DNA from: Paenibacillus cellulositrophicus
Lineage (GTDB): Bacteria > Bacillota > Bacilli > Paenibacillales > Paenibacillaceae
Assembly: GCF_009363095.1 (NCBI RefSeq)
Contig: NZ_CP045295.1
Location: 5,299,001-5,363,000, forward strand
Length of the DNA: 64,000 bases
Direction: 5' to 3'
A model generated the notes under the pieces. That model made no database searches and had not been told where the DNA came from. It was given only the letters and a program-made list of their open reading frames with translations. The translations under genes and the position numbers were made by a program. This document shows, piece after piece, positions 25,600-35,148 of the stretch (position 1 is its first letter; every line of letters starts with the position of its first letter).

Positions 25600-26068
25600 G
25601 TTTTGTTTTAAGAGATCAAAATGATAAGCTTCAGTGGTCATACCATCTTGATCTCGCAAGAAAAACTTCCACCAAACGCGTTCTTTCTTTTGCAAACGCG
25701 GTCTGTCTTCTGAGATGTACGTCGGTAGATGTTTTTGTTAAGAGATTAGAAATGATAAACCTCTGAGGCCAAGCATCCTGATCTCGCAAGGAAAACTTCC
25801 ACCAAACGCGGTCTGTCTTTTACGAATGTACGTCGATGAATGTTTTTGTTAAGAGATCAGAATGTAAGCTTCAGTGGCCAAACATCCTGATCTCGCAAGA
25901 AAAACTTCCGCTAAACGCGGTCTGTCTTCTGTGAATGTACGTCGATGAATGTTTTTGTTAAGAGATCAGAATGTAAGCTTCAGTGGCCAAACATCCTGAT
26001 CTCGCAAGAAAAACTTCCGCTAAAGGCGGTCTGTCTTCTCAGATGTACGTCGATGAATGTTTTTGTTA
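25600..26068 (+). repeat. Four tandem copies of a ~110-bp intergenic repeat
   Basis: Units start at about 25600, 25731, 25842 and 25951, and the first ten bases of a fifth lie at 26059. Lengths are about 131, 111, 109 and 108 bp; unit 1 is longer because it holds a duplicated AAACGCG segment. Units 3 and 4 are almost identical. Each unit has GAGATCAGAATGT facing ACATCCTGATCTC, which can fold into a 13-bp imperfect stem, then CCGC-TAAAC-GCGG (or an eroded form of it), then GTCTGTCTTCT. No open reading frame is conserved. The array ends about 120 nt before the sigma factor gene. Confidence 0.92.
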
Positions 26069-26189
26069 TATTGATGGAGACGGGGAAACCCGATCAAAGA
26101 CGCAAAAGTGCGGGAATTTTTTAAAAAATTTATATTCAACGCAGGATAAATATAAAAAAGCCGTGTACTACGGGGAAGGAGATGTCATA

Positions 26190-26927
26190 ATGCAGGATAG
26201 ACCAGCACAGGAAAAGGGATATGAACCGAAGCAGGTACACACAGCCGTGAACCATTCCGTGATGACGGAAGATCAGGCCGGATATACGGATGCTGCAGGA
26301 TGGAAGGCCAATGGCTGCCGGCCGGCGATCACGCCGGAAATGCTGTGGGATCAATATCACGAGCCGATTTCCGCTTTCGTCGCGCGCCGAACGAATCGCC
26401 ACCCCGATACCGAAGACATCGTGCAGACGGTATTCATGAAGGCTTACCTGCACCTGCCGGAACTGCAGGACCTGGATCGGCTTCGGGCCTGGCTGTATCA
26501 GATTGCCCGGAATGCGGTGACAGATCACTTCCGTAAGGAGAGACGGTTGGATGAACTTCCGGAGCAGCTGCCAAGCATGGTAGAAGAGGAAGGCGAAGTT
26601 TTCTCGCAGGAGGCGATCTGCGGGATGAAAGGCGTCATTCCCTACCTGCCGGATAAGTACCGGGAGGCCGTCGAGCTCTCCGAACTGAAGGGGATGTCGC
26701 AGAAGGAACTGAGCGAGCGGCTCGGCATTTCTTATTCGGGCGCCAAATCCAGGGTCCAGCGGGGTCGGGAAATGGTGCGGGAGCTGATGAACAGCTGCTG
26801 CACGATCCGGACTGACAAGTACGGCAGCATCATCGATTACCGCGTGAACCTGCCCAAGCCGGTCGTCTACGGAAGGGTTGCCAAGAAGCCGGCACGGCGA
26901 AAAGCATCGACCCGGGCGGAGCGTTAA
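26190..26927 (+). CDS. SigZ-like ECF RNA polymerase sigma factor
   Basis: A 245-residue sigma factor. Region 2 (LWDQYHEPISAFVARRTNRHPDTEDIVQTVFMKAYLHL, then LRAWLYQIARNAVTDHFRKERR) is at about residues 50-120, and region 4 (LPDKYREAVELSELKGMSQKELSERLGISYSGAKSRVQRGREMVRE) at about 150-200. The tail CCTIRTDKYGSIIDYR is typical of SigZ. The N terminus is about 50 residues longer than usual and of low complexity. The start at 26190 has AAGGAG 8 nt upstream; the longer open frame runs into the repeat array. No anti-sigma gene is adjacent. Confidence 0.88.
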   Translation: MQDRPAQEKGYEPKQVHTAVNHSVMTEDQAGYTDAAGWKANGCRPAITPEMLWDQYHEPISAFVARRTNRHPDTEDIVQTVFMKAYLHLPELQDLDRLRAWLYQIARNAVTDHFRKERRLDELPEQLPSMVEEEGEVFSQEAICGMKGVIPYLPDKYREAVELSELKGMSQKELSERLGISYSGAKSRVQRGREMVRELMNSCCTIRTDKYGSIIDYRVNLPKPVVYGRVAKKPARRKASTRAER

Positions 26928-26975
26928 CGTATTTGAGTGGGTCAGCGAATGTTGTTATTCCTTTCATTTGTAAGG

Positions 26976-27007
26976 AACACGTCACAATAATGAGTGGCGT
27001 GTTTTTT
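26976..27007 (+). terminator. Terminator after the sigma factor gene
   Basis: AACACGTCAC pairs with GTGGCGTGTT (one wobble), with TTTT following. Confidence 0.8.
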
Positions 27008-27082
27008 GATTTGAAGGGATATTTTACCATGGTGTCGAATCATACAAGGATTTGCCTAAATATGACATGACAAAGAGGGGTT

Positions 27083-29071
27083 ATGAACTTGAACGTAACA
27101 TGGAAAAGAAGGCTGTCCACGATTGCGCTAGGTGCCTTAATGATGGGTGCCGTCCCGACTTTCGGCCATCAGACGGCTTTTGCCGACGGGGCTCAGCAGT
27201 TGCAGATTAAAGACATCGCCGGCAAAAATACGTATCTGATGAGTGACGGCTCGATGTGGTCTATGGTCGACGGAAACCGGACCATCTATACGAAAGGCTC
27301 GGTCGAAGAGATTTCGGGGAACACGTACGAAGGCTTGGGCATTACGCGTGACGGCCGGTTGGTTGAATGGGATATCGGCATGAAGCCGCATGTGGTTGAG
27401 GGGAAAAGCGGAATCAAGCAGGTGTCCGGGCCATACCGGCTTCAGGCCGATGGTACCGTCTGGGACGGTGACAGCAAGCTGAAGAATCTTAGCGGAATAA
27501 CGCTGATTGGCTACGGGGAACAGGATTTTGCCGCGTTGACCCAGAGCGGAGAGCTGTTGTTCAAGGATCCGTACAAGACCGATCAATACAAAAAAGTCGG
27601 AACCGTAAACAATGCCGCATCGGTCAAGTCGATGGCCGTGCATGATGACCGCGTCGCTCTGCTGTACACAGGTGGAGAAGTCGTGGTCTATCAAATGTCG
27701 AACTTTGACGACAATGGCCGGGTTATCCCGGTAACCATCGCTACTGATGCGATACATATTTCTTATGTTTCCGCAGAACCAACCGACGTGCTGATCGTGA
27801 CTCGCAAGGATGGAACCGTATGGCAGACGGGAGAATACTCCAACCGCTGGAAGCTGACCACACAGGTTCAGGGGCTGAGCAACGTGGTTAAGACGGCGGT
27901 AGATGCGTATAAGGATGACTTGGCCGAAGGCATTTACGCGCAGCGTACCGACGGGACATGGGTCATCAGCAAGGACGGCGAGGTCCAGCCGGTGGAGGTG
28001 CCTGCCGTTAAGGCGGTGTCCATGTCCGTATCCGATAAGAAGCCGTATGTTGGCGATACGGTACAGGTCGATATTCAAGAGACGTATACCAACGGGGCCA
28101 AGCTGAAGGTGCCTCTGAAGGAAGCGCAGCTTGAGATGGACAAGCCTTACCTGCTGAAAGTGCAGCCTGACGGCAAGCTGAAAGCGGCCGGTGTAGGCGA
28201 GACGAAGCTGACGGTGACTTCTGGCAGCGTCTCCTCCAGCGTGACGGTGACAGTCAGCCTCCGCGATCCGTTGAAATATGCCAAACAGGTCAAGGGAACC
28301 GTATATCTTCCAGCCAAGACGTTGTTCTAGGCGCTGGGAGGTACGGCTGAGGTATCGGGCGGAAATTGGAACGCTGCTCTCGGGGATGCGAAGCTGTCAT
28401 TTAAGGCCGGCAGTCAGGCAGCCCAATTTAACGGCAGTAATCTGACATTAAAAGCATCGCCAATCATCGACAAAGGCGAAACGTACATCCCTGCCTCCCT
28501 GCTTGCCGATACGCTGGGGGCCAAGGTAACCTGGGATGCCAAATGGCGGCAGGCCGAAGTTGCAATCGGTCAGGGCAAGATGACGATCGTCTCCCAAGAC
28601 ACTGCGGGCTTGATCAAGAAAGCAATGCAGGGCAGTCTGGCCAAATTCATCGGGAAAACGTATTGGGTGAACGACTTTGATGGCTGGGAACGGTTCTCCA
28701 AAGTCACGGTGACGGATGTTCTTCCCACGGACACCGGAAGCTTTGTCGTCGTTTTTAAATCGGCTGCTGGAAAAACGCTGAAGAGCTACGCCATGAATAC
28801 GTCGGAAGTGACGCAGTTGTTTGCCGATTCGACCTACTTTTTGAAATATGATCCCTATACGAAGTATAAATGGTCATCTTCGGTCTGGAGCCAGATTAAG
28901 GCGGGCAATGTAACGCTCGGTATGACCAAGGAGCAGGTGCTGCTGTCCTGGGGAAATCCCGCCGCCAAGGATATCCAGTCCGTGAACGGAACGAAAATCG
29001 AGACCTGGGGCTGGTCCAATTACGATGTTGTCTCTTTCATTGATGGCAAGGTTACATTAATAATCATGTAA
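27083..29071 (+). pseudogene. Secreted copper-amine-oxidase-N-domain protein interrupted by an in-frame TAG
   Basis: The first 415 codons encode a signal peptide (cleavage near AFADG), a region of RCC1-like or propeller-like repeats (GTVWDGDSKLKNLSG, KDGTVWQTGEYSN) and a bacterial Ig-like domain (VKAVSMSVSDKKPYVGDTVQVD). At 28328-28330 TAG interrupts the frame within VYLPAKTLF-TAG-ALGG. The same frame then continues without a break to 29071 and encodes the rest of a copper amine oxidase N-terminal-like domain (YIPASLLADTLGAKVTWDAKW) and a SmpA-like end (GMTKEQVLLSWGNP). The lost residue is probably Gln or Glu. The upstream part could still yield a truncated secreted protein. The ATG at 27083 has a close ribosome binding site; TTG at 27089 is an alternative start with better spacing. 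Confidence 0.85.
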
Positions 29072-29113
29072 CGGCAGGCATAGCAATCATATGAGCCGCC
29101 AGACCATTTACGC

Positions 29114-29151
29114 AAACCGGCACCGGGTATACCCCGGTGACCGGTTTTTTT
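29114..29151 (+). terminator. Terminator after the interrupted secreted-protein gene
   Basis: AACCGG and CACCGGG pair with CCCCGGTG and CCGGTT, followed by seven T residues. Confidence 0.88.
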
Positions 29152-29182
29152 AGATCGTGTCACAGGAAAAATAAACTGCGGC

Positions 29183-29229
29183 TTGCCATGAAAAAAATGC
29201 CGTGCTACAATACTGACTGAACGTTCGGT
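29183..29229 (+). promoter_or_regulatory. Promoter and TetR operator of the tetR gene
   Basis: TTGCCA at 29183-29188 and TACAAT at 29206-29211 with a 17-bp spacer. ACTGAACGTTCGGT at 29216-29229 lies over the start site and is repeated upstream of the MFS gene. Confidence 0.75.
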
Positions 29230-29254
29230 ATATATATGTATTGGAGTGAGCGTC

Positions 29255-29866
29255 ATGAACCAGAAGCAGCTGCAAAGCGAACAGACCAAGAGGAAGATTG
29301 CAGATGCCGCCCGCGCGCTGTTTATTCAAAAGGGATATAAGGCGACTTCGATCGAAGATATCGTGGCCGCGACCGGGAGCAGCAAAGGCAACATCTACTA
29401 TCACTTCAAGAGCAAAGAAGGATTATTCCTTCACCTGCTCGAAGAATGGGACCGCGAATGGGAACTGAACTGGGAGCAAAACGAGCACTTGTATAAGACC
29501 ACTACCGAGAAGCTGTATGCTGTGGCGGAACAGTTGGCGGCTGACGACTTGAACCATCCGCTCACGAAGGCAGCCGATGAATTTTTTCATAACGAAGAAA
29601 AGACATCCGAAGTGGAATCCCGTATGGCCGAGATGAAGGTCAAGCATTTGGCGTTTAATCAGAACCTGCTGCAGGAAGGAATTGACCGCGGCGAATTCAT
29701 GCCGGGGGATGCGGAGCGGCTCGCTGCCGTGCTGGAGGCGATCTTTTTCGGCGCCAATCAGCTGTCGCGCAGATTAAACCCTGAGAAGACGACCCTGCTG
29801 TACTGGGATGCCGTCACTGTTTTTTTGAACGGAGTGGCGACGGATAAGCAAGCAAAAGAACGATAG
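29255..29866 (+). CDS. TetR/AcrR family transcriptional regulator
   Basis: A 203-residue repressor. The helix-turn-helix is in KRKIADAARALFIQKGYKATSIEDIVAATGSSKGNIYYHFKSKEGLF (about residues 11-56), followed by a helical ligand domain. The ATG at 29255 has GGAG 8 nt upstream; a GTG three codons earlier is less likely. It precedes an MFS pump on the same strand, and copies of the palindrome GAACGTTC lie upstream of both genes, so it most likely represses both until a drug-like ligand binds. Confidence 0.92.
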   Translation: MNQKQLQSEQTKRKIADAARALFIQKGYKATSIEDIVAATGSSKGNIYYHFKSKEGLFLHLLEEWDREWELNWEQNEHLYKTTTEKLYAVAEQLAADDLNHPLTKAADEFFHNEEKTSEVESRMAEMKVKHLAFNQNLLQEGIDRGEFMPGDAERLAAVLEAIFFGANQLSRRLNPEKTTLLYWDAVTVFLNGVATDKQAKER

Positions 29867-29904
29867 CGGAGAATGGTCTTCGTTATCTCACGCCATAATA
29901 CATA

Positions 29905-29917
29905 ACGAACGTTCAGT
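29905..29917. promoter_or_regulatory. TetR operator upstream of the MFS gene
   Basis: ACGAACGTTCAGT, the same palindrome as at 29216-29229 apart from one end. Confidence 0.7.
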
Positions 29918-29950
29918 ATACATGCTGAATTTGCTTACGGAGGCTTTTTT

Positions 29951-31159
29951 ATGTCGCTGCTAGTTAGAAACCGGGGAGCTATTCTGCTCCTCATGCTCAA
30001 CAACTTCATTATTTTTACGGGCATTGGACTTATCATTCCAATTATGCCGAGTTATATGAATCTGCTGCACATTAACGGAAGCGTGCTGGGCCTGCTGGTC
30101 GCGGCCTTTTCCATTACGCAGCTCGTCTTTTCGCCGATCGCCGGAAGGCTGTCGGACTCCATCGGCCGCAAAAAGGTCATCCTGGCCGGACTGCTGCTGT
30201 TCGCCGTGTCGGAATGGTTGTTTGGCGCTTCCAGCACGCTGCCATTTCTGTTCCTGGCGAGAATGCTGGGCGGGGTGAGTGCGGCTCTGGTTATGCCGGC
30301 CGTCATGGCCTATACCGCTGACGTCACAAGCGAGGAAGAGCGCGGGAAAGGGATGGGCTTCATCAACGCTGCCATTACGACCGGTTTTATCATCGGACCC
30401 GGCATCGGCGGCTATCTTGCCGAATATGGCATTCGGGTTCCTTTCTACGCTGCCGCGGTCGGCGGGCTGCTGGCCATGGCGGTTACCGCGTTCTTCCTGC
30501 GGGAGGTGCCGAAGGCGGCACAGACCAGCGACGGATCGGATAGCAAGATGGCACCGGCCGGATTGCTGCGCCAGCTCGCAGGTGCCTACCGGGCCCCTTA
30601 TTTTATCAGTCTGATCGTCGTGTTTGTCGCTTCGTTCGGACTTGCCAATTTCGAGACGGTGTTTGGGCTGTTTGTCGATCATAAATTCGGCTTTACGCCT
30701 AAGGATATCGCCTTTATCATTACGTTCGGCTCGGTCTGCGGGGCGGTGGTGCAGATAACCATCTTCGGCTGGATCCTGAACCGGTTCGGAGAGAAAAGAG
30801 TCATCACGCTCAGCATTTTCGTATCAATCCTCTTTATTATTTTCACGCTGCTTGTGCATACGTTCTGGCTTATGGTCGCCGTGACCTTCGTTCTGTTTCT
30901 GGCGATGGATATTTTGCGCCCGGCCATCGGGACGCAGATGTCCAAGTTTGCCAATGAGGAGCAGGGTTATGTGGCGGGGCTGAACTCCGCGTTTACGAGC
31001 CTTGGCAACATTATCGGCCCGATCATTGCGGGGGCGCTGTTTGACATGAATGTGAATTATCCGTACATTCTCGCGAGCATCGTGCTGGTGTTTGGATTCC
31101 TGCTGTCCTTCAAGTCCCGGGAAACGCAGTATGAGATGGAGTCCAGATCGGTGCGTTAA
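29951..31159 (+). CDS. MFS multidrug/tetracycline-type efflux transporter
   Basis: A 402-residue transporter with 12 predicted helices. The loop 2-3 signature GRLSDSIGRKKVI and the antiporter motif C region (GFIIGPGIGGYLAEYGIRVPF) place it in the DHA1 proton antiporters, close to tetracycline and multidrug pumps. GGAGG lies upstream of the ATG. The tetR gene and shared operator suggest that it is induced by its own substrate. Confidence 0.9.
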   Translation: MSLLVRNRGAILLLMLNNFIIFTGIGLIIPIMPSYMNLLHINGSVLGLLVAAFSITQLVFSPIAGRLSDSIGRKKVILAGLLLFAVSEWLFGASSTLPFLFLARMLGGVSAALVMPAVMAYTADVTSEEERGKGMGFINAAITTGFIIGPGIGGYLAEYGIRVPFYAAAVGGLLAMAVTAFFLREVPKAAQTSDGSDSKMAPAGLLRQLAGAYRAPYFISLIVVFVASFGLANFETVFGLFVDHKFGFTPKDIAFIITFGSVCGAVVQITIFGWILNRFGEKRVITLSIFVSILFIIFTLLVHTFWLMVAVTFVLFLAMDILRPAIGTQMSKFANEEQGYVAGLNSAFTSLGNIIGPIIAGALFDMNVNYPYILASIVLVFGFLLSFKSRETQYEMESRSVR

Positions 31160-31210
31160 TTCAGAAACAGGTTAGAATGATGAATAAATAAATACCGGAA
31201 TATTATGATG

Positions 31211-31250
31211 AAAAATCCTCCGAGCCCTATGGGCCCGGAGGATTCTTTTT
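31211..31250. terminator. Bidirectional terminator between the MFS gene and the pectin locus
   Basis: AATCCTCCG and CGGAGGATT form the stem, with CCC/GGG inside. TTTTT follows on the plus strand and TTTTT on the minus strand. Confidence 0.88.
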
Positions 31251-31369
31251 GCGTCTATTAGCGGAATAAAGCCGCAAGTCATGGCCATGGTCCCTGTGAA
31301 TCCGCGACGGCTTTAAGCTTGCGGACAGACAACGGCCATCATAAGCAGGCAAGGCAGCCACTCGCCGCA

Positions 31370-32080
31370 TCAGCTTGTCGGGGCAAGGTTGCGCAGCAGC
31401 GGGTGCAGTCCGGGCAGCGATTCGCACTGCCGGATCGCTTCCGCTGCCAGTGCGGCGATTTCCCGGGCACCCCGATCCGAGAAGTGCGTGTCGTCGGCGA
31501 TCCCATCGGGATAATTGGGATGGGACCCGGCGGGCAGATGCATAAACAGATGCTTCGTCTCCTCCTGGCCCATCCGGAGATACAGCTGCTGGGAAGCCGC
31601 GAACAGGTCAAGCAGCGGCGCGCCGGCCTCCCGGGCGGTTTCGCGCATCGCCTCGGGGTAAGGACCGACAGCGTCGGGATCCGGCAATCCTTCCGCCGTA
31701 AAACGGCGGCGGCTGACCGAAGTCAACAGCACGGGGATGGCGCCGCGCGAGCGGGCCGATTCGATAAACCGCTTCAGGTTGGCGCGGTATTCCCCGCCGG
31801 GAGCAGGATCCGCGAAGCGCGACGGATCTTCCTGCTTCTGATCGTTGTGGCCGAACTGGATGAACACGTAGTCGCCGGGCTGAAGCTCGTTCTCCACGGC
31901 GGCCCAGCGGCCTTCGGCGATAAAAGAGCGGGTGCTGCGCCCGTTGATCGCCCGGTTGTCTACCCGGATCGCCGGATCCAGGTGCTGCTGGAGGTATTCG
32001 CCCCAGCCGGTCATGGGCTTCTCGATGGCGCCCTTCAGGGCGGCCGTGGAATCGCCGACGATATACAGCGTCATGGTCAT
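31370..32080 (-). CDS. rhgT: Rhamnogalacturonan acetylesterase (SGNH hydrolase)
   Basis: A 236-residue GDSL/SGNH esterase of family CE12, which removes acetyl groups from rhamnogalacturonan. Block I is IVGDSTAALKG (nucleophile Ser), block II has RAINGRSTRSFI, block III is FIQFGHNDQK and block V is DDTHFSDRGA (Asp and His). No signal peptide is visible, so it may act on imported oligosaccharides. The start at 32080 follows GGGAGGAC; upstream in-frame codons overlap that site. It is the last gene of the uxa operon. Confidence 0.88.
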   Translation of the reverse strand: MTMTLYIVGDSTAALKGAIEKPMTGWGEYLQQHLDPAIRVDNRAINGRSTRSFIAEGRWAAVENELQPGDYVFIQFGHNDQKQEDPSRFADPAPGGEYRANLKRFIESARSRGAIPVLLTSVSRRRFTAEGLPDPDAVGPYPEAMRETAREAGAPLLDLFAASQQLYLRMGQEETKHLFMHLPAGSHPNYPDGIADDTHFSDRGAREIAALAAEAIRQCESLPGLHPLLRNLAPTS

Positions 32081-32175
32081 AGAACGGAGTCCTCCCTTTC
32101 TTTTACCAGAGACCAAAAAGTGGCCTGGCGGCAGGCTTGGGGTGGTTATCGTTCAGCATTGCCTCACGCTCATGC

Positions 32176-33597
32176 CTAGGAACGAAGCGCTTCGGGAATG
32201 CCAAGCTCTTTGAAGCCGAAATACCGCTCCGCGTTGCCGTAGGCGATATCTTCCACGATTTGTCCGAGCAGCGCCTCATCGTCAGGCGCTTCCCCGCGCT
32301 CGGCCCACTCGCCGATCAGCTCGCACAGCACGCGGCGGAAGTATTCGTGCCGGGTATAGGAAAGGAAGCTGCGGGAGTCGGTCAGCATGCCGACGAAGTT
32401 GGCCAGCAGGCTGTTGTCGGCGAGCAGGGTGAGCTGATGACGCATGCCGCTGCGCGTGTCGTTGTACCACCATCCGGAACCGAGCTGGAATTTGCCGGCC
32501 GTTTCCTTTTGATAGCAGCCCATCAGGGTCAGCAGGACGGGATAGTCGTTCGGGTTGAGCGAATACAGAATCGTCTTCGGCAGGCCCTGGCCGCATTCGG
32601 CACGGTCGAGCAGCCGGGACAGCGGGCCGGCCAGCGGCAGGTCGTTCAGGGCGTCATACCCGGTGTCAGGCCCCAGACGCTTGAACATCGGCGTATTGTT
32701 GTTGCGGAAGGCATGGATATGCAGCTGCATCGTCCAGTTTTTGCTGTGGTACAGTCCGATCAGCGCGCTCAGCAGTTCCGTGCGGTAAACGGTGATTTCC
32801 TCCAGGGAGAGCGTCTCGCCGGCCACCCTTTTCGCAAAAATCCGCTCCAGCTCTTCGGCGCTGCCCTCCTGATAGCGCAGCACATCGATCGCATGGTCCG
32901 AGAGGCGGCAGTCCTGCTCATGGAAAAAGTCGATCCGCTGCTTCAGAGCATCCAGCAGTTCGGCATACGTCGTGACCTGCTGGCCTGCGGCTTGCGCAAG
33001 GCGCTCCAGCCAATCGGTAAAACCGGGAGCGTCGATGTTCAGCGCCTTATCGGGGCGGAAGGCCGGGAACACGCGGAAGCCGGTGTCCTCTTTATTCAGC
33101 AGCTGGTGATATTCCAGCGAATCGGTCGGATCATCGGTCGTGCAGACGACCTTGACGCCCGAATTCTTGATGATATTCCGCCGCCTGAAATCGTCCGTCG
33201 CCAGTTTGGCGTTCACCTGTTCCCAAATCCGCGGGGCGGATTCTTCGTTCAGCAGTTCGGTAATGCCAAAAAAGCGGCGCAGCTCCAGATGGGTCCAGCT
33301 GTACAGGGGATTGCCTGCCGTTTTCGGGACAGTCCGGGCCCATGCCAGAAACTTGTCGTAATCGGAAGCGTCACCGGTAATATGGGATTCCGGGATGCCG
33401 TTCGCCCGCATTAACCGCCATTTGTAATGGTCCCCGGCGAGCCAGGCTTCGGTCAGGTTGCGGAAGTTCTGGTTGTCATAGATTTCCTTGGGATCGAGGT
33501 GGCAGTGATAGTCGATGATCGGCATGTCTTTGGCATGCTGATGAAACAGCTTGCGGGCGGTATCGGTCGTCAGCAGAAAATCGTCGTTCAAGAACAT
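32176..33597 (-). CDS. uxaC: Uronate isomerase
   Basis: A 473-residue glucuronate/galacturonate isomerase that converts D-galacturonate to D-tagaturonate (and glucuronate to fructuronate), the first intracellular step of pectin monomer breakdown. The metal site is in MPIIDYHCHLDPKEI; other conserved blocks are WLAGDHYKWRLMRANGI, VCTTDDPTD, LHIHAFRNNN and GMLTDSRSFLSYTRHEYFRR. Length is normal. AAAGGAG precedes the ATG. It lies between uxaA and rhgT. Confidence 0.95.
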   Translation of the reverse strand: MFLNDDFLLTTDTARKLFHQHAKDMPIIDYHCHLDPKEIYDNQNFRNLTEAWLAGDHYKWRLMRANGIPESHITGDASDYDKFLAWARTVPKTAGNPLYSWTHLELRRFFGITELLNEESAPRIWEQVNAKLATDDFRRRNIIKNSGVKVVCTTDDPTDSLEYHQLLNKEDTGFRVFPAFRPDKALNIDAPGFTDWLERLAQAAGQQVTTYAELLDALKQRIDFFHEQDCRLSDHAIDVLRYQEGSAEELERIFAKRVAGETLSLEEITVYRTELLSALIGLYHSKNWTMQLHIHAFRNNNTPMFKRLGPDTGYDALNDLPLAGPLSRLLDRAECGQGLPKTILYSLNPNDYPVLLTLMGCYQKETAGKFQLGSGWWYNDTRSGMRHQLTLLADNSLLANFVGMLTDSRSFLSYTRHEYFRRVLCELIGEWAERGEAPDDEALLGQIVEDIAYGNAERYFGFKELGIPEALRS

Positions 33598-33649
33598 GGT
33601 CCACAGCTCCTTTGGATAAAATCGAAATGGATTTAAGAGTCCAGCGACA

Positions 33650-35137
33650 TCACAGGGTAACCCCGGTTTTAAAAATGGCCAGCTCCCGTACGTCGTTTTG
33701 CTCGTTCCGCGTTTGTTGGCCGCTCGCTACCTGGATCAGGTAGGCGATGAATTCCTCCAGCACTTCCTGCATCGGACGGTCCAGCAGCGACCCGGCGTTA
33801 AAATCCATCCAGTGCTTTTTCTTGTTGTAAAGGTCATGGTTGGTGGCGATTTTGACGGTCGGGACAAAGCTGCCGAACGGCGTGCCCCGTCCGGTCGTGA
33901 ACAGCACGAGCTGGCAGTCCGCGGCGGCGAGTGCGGAGGACGCAACCAGATCGTTGCCCGGCGCCTGCAGCAGGCTGAGGCCCTTCTTGCGCAGCTTCTC
34001 GCCGTACTGCAGCACGTCGACGACCGGGGCGGTGCCGGCCTTCTGCGTACAGCCGAGCGATTTGTCCTCCAGCGTGCTGATGCCGCCGGCCTTGTTGCCG
34101 GGAGAAGGATTCTCGTAGACCGGCTCCCCGTAGGACATGAAATACTGCTTGAAGTCGTTGATCAGCGAGGTGATGCTTTCGAATACCTCGCGGCTCTCGG
34201 CGCGGGCCATCAGCATGCGCTCGGCGCCGAACATCTCCGGCACCTCGGTCAGGATCGTGGATCCGCCCTGCGAGATGAGAAAATCGGAGAAGGCACCGAG
34301 CAGCGGGTTAGCCGTAATGCCGGAGAAGCCGTCGGAGCCGCCGCATTTGAGGCCGACGTTCAGCTCGCTGAGCGGGATCGGCTCGCGCTTGTCGAGGCTT
34401 GCGGCTTCATACAGCTCTTCGAGCAGGGCCATGCCGGCTTCAACCTCGTCGCCAACCTCCTGCGCCACGAGGAATTTGACGCGGGACTCGTCGTAGTCTC
34501 CTAGCAGCTCACGGAACTCGGTGACGATGTTGTTCTCGCACCCGAGACCGAATACGAGCACGCCGCCGGCATTGGGATGATGGACCGCGTCCAGCAGGAT
34601 GCTGCGGGTCTGGCGGTGGTCGTCGCCCAGCTGTGAGCAGCCGTACGGGTGCTTCAGGATCGTGACGTTGTCAAAGGGACCGAGGTCCGGGTGAACGGCT
34701 TTGAATTCCTGCAGGATCAGCTCGGCCACGCCGTTCACGCAGCCGACGGTCGGAACGATGTACAGGTCGTTGCGGATCCCTGCCTTGCCATTAGCCCGCC
34801 GGTATCCTTCAAAAGTGAGGCCCCGGTTCGGGTAGGAAATCGGGTGAAGGTCCGGCTGATATTCGTATTCCTCCTCACCGTCCAGGTTGGTCCGGAGGTT
34901 ATGCGTATGCACCCAATCGCCAGGAGCGATCGCGGAAACCGCATGGCCGATCGGATACCCGTATTTGATCACCATATCGCCCGGGGGAATCGCCGTCAGG
35001 GCGATTTTGTGGCCCTGCGGGATCTCCTGGAGTGCCTCGAGCTTCACGCCGTCCACTTCCAGCGGTTCCCCGGCCTGAATCGGCCGGAGGGCAACGGCGA
35101 CGCTGTCCCGCGGGTTCAGTTTCATCAATGATTTCAT
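33650..35137 (-). CDS. uxaA: Altronate dehydratase
   Basis: A 495-residue enzyme that dehydrates D-altronate to 2-keto-3-deoxygluconate. The N-terminal SAF domain (about residues 10-90, GHKIALTAIPPGDMVIKYGYPIG) and the large C-terminal domain (NRGLTFEGYRRANGKAGIRN, GLKCGGSDGFSGITANP, CTTGRGTPFGS-like end) are both complete in one chain. GAGGAGG lies upstream of the ATG. Eleven nucleotides separate it from uxaB. Confidence 0.95.
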   Translation of the reverse strand: MKSLMKLNPRDSVAVALRPIQAGEPLEVDGVKLEALQEIPQGHKIALTAIPPGDMVIKYGYPIGHAVSAIAPGDWVHTHNLRTNLDGEEEYEYQPDLHPISYPNRGLTFEGYRRANGKAGIRNDLYIVPTVGCVNGVAELILQEFKAVHPDLGPFDNVTILKHPYGCSQLGDDHRQTRSILLDAVHHPNAGGVLVFGLGCENNIVTEFRELLGDYDESRVKFLVAQEVGDEVEAGMALLEELYEAASLDKREPIPLSELNVGLKCGGSDGFSGITANPLLGAFSDFLISQGGSTILTEVPEMFGAERMLMARAESREVFESITSLINDFKQYFMSYGEPVYENPSPGNKAGGISTLEDKSLGCTQKAGTAPVVDVLQYGEKLRKKGLSLLQAPGNDLVASSALAAADCQLVLFTTGRGTPFGSFVPTVKIATNHDLYNKKKHWMDFNAGSLLDRPMQEVLEEFIAYLIQVASGQQTRNEQNDVRELAIFKTGVTL

Positions 35138-35148
35138 GTCAATCCTCC

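Noticed and set aside
25600-26068. CRISPR array
   Set aside because: The units are about 110 bp and alike over their whole length, with no short constant repeat and unique spacer pattern and no cas genes.
28328-28330. Programmed recoding (pyrrolysine or readthrough) at the TAG
   Set aside because: No downstream stem-loop signature, no pylT/pylS seen here, and the position falls at a normally polar residue, so a point mutation is simpler.
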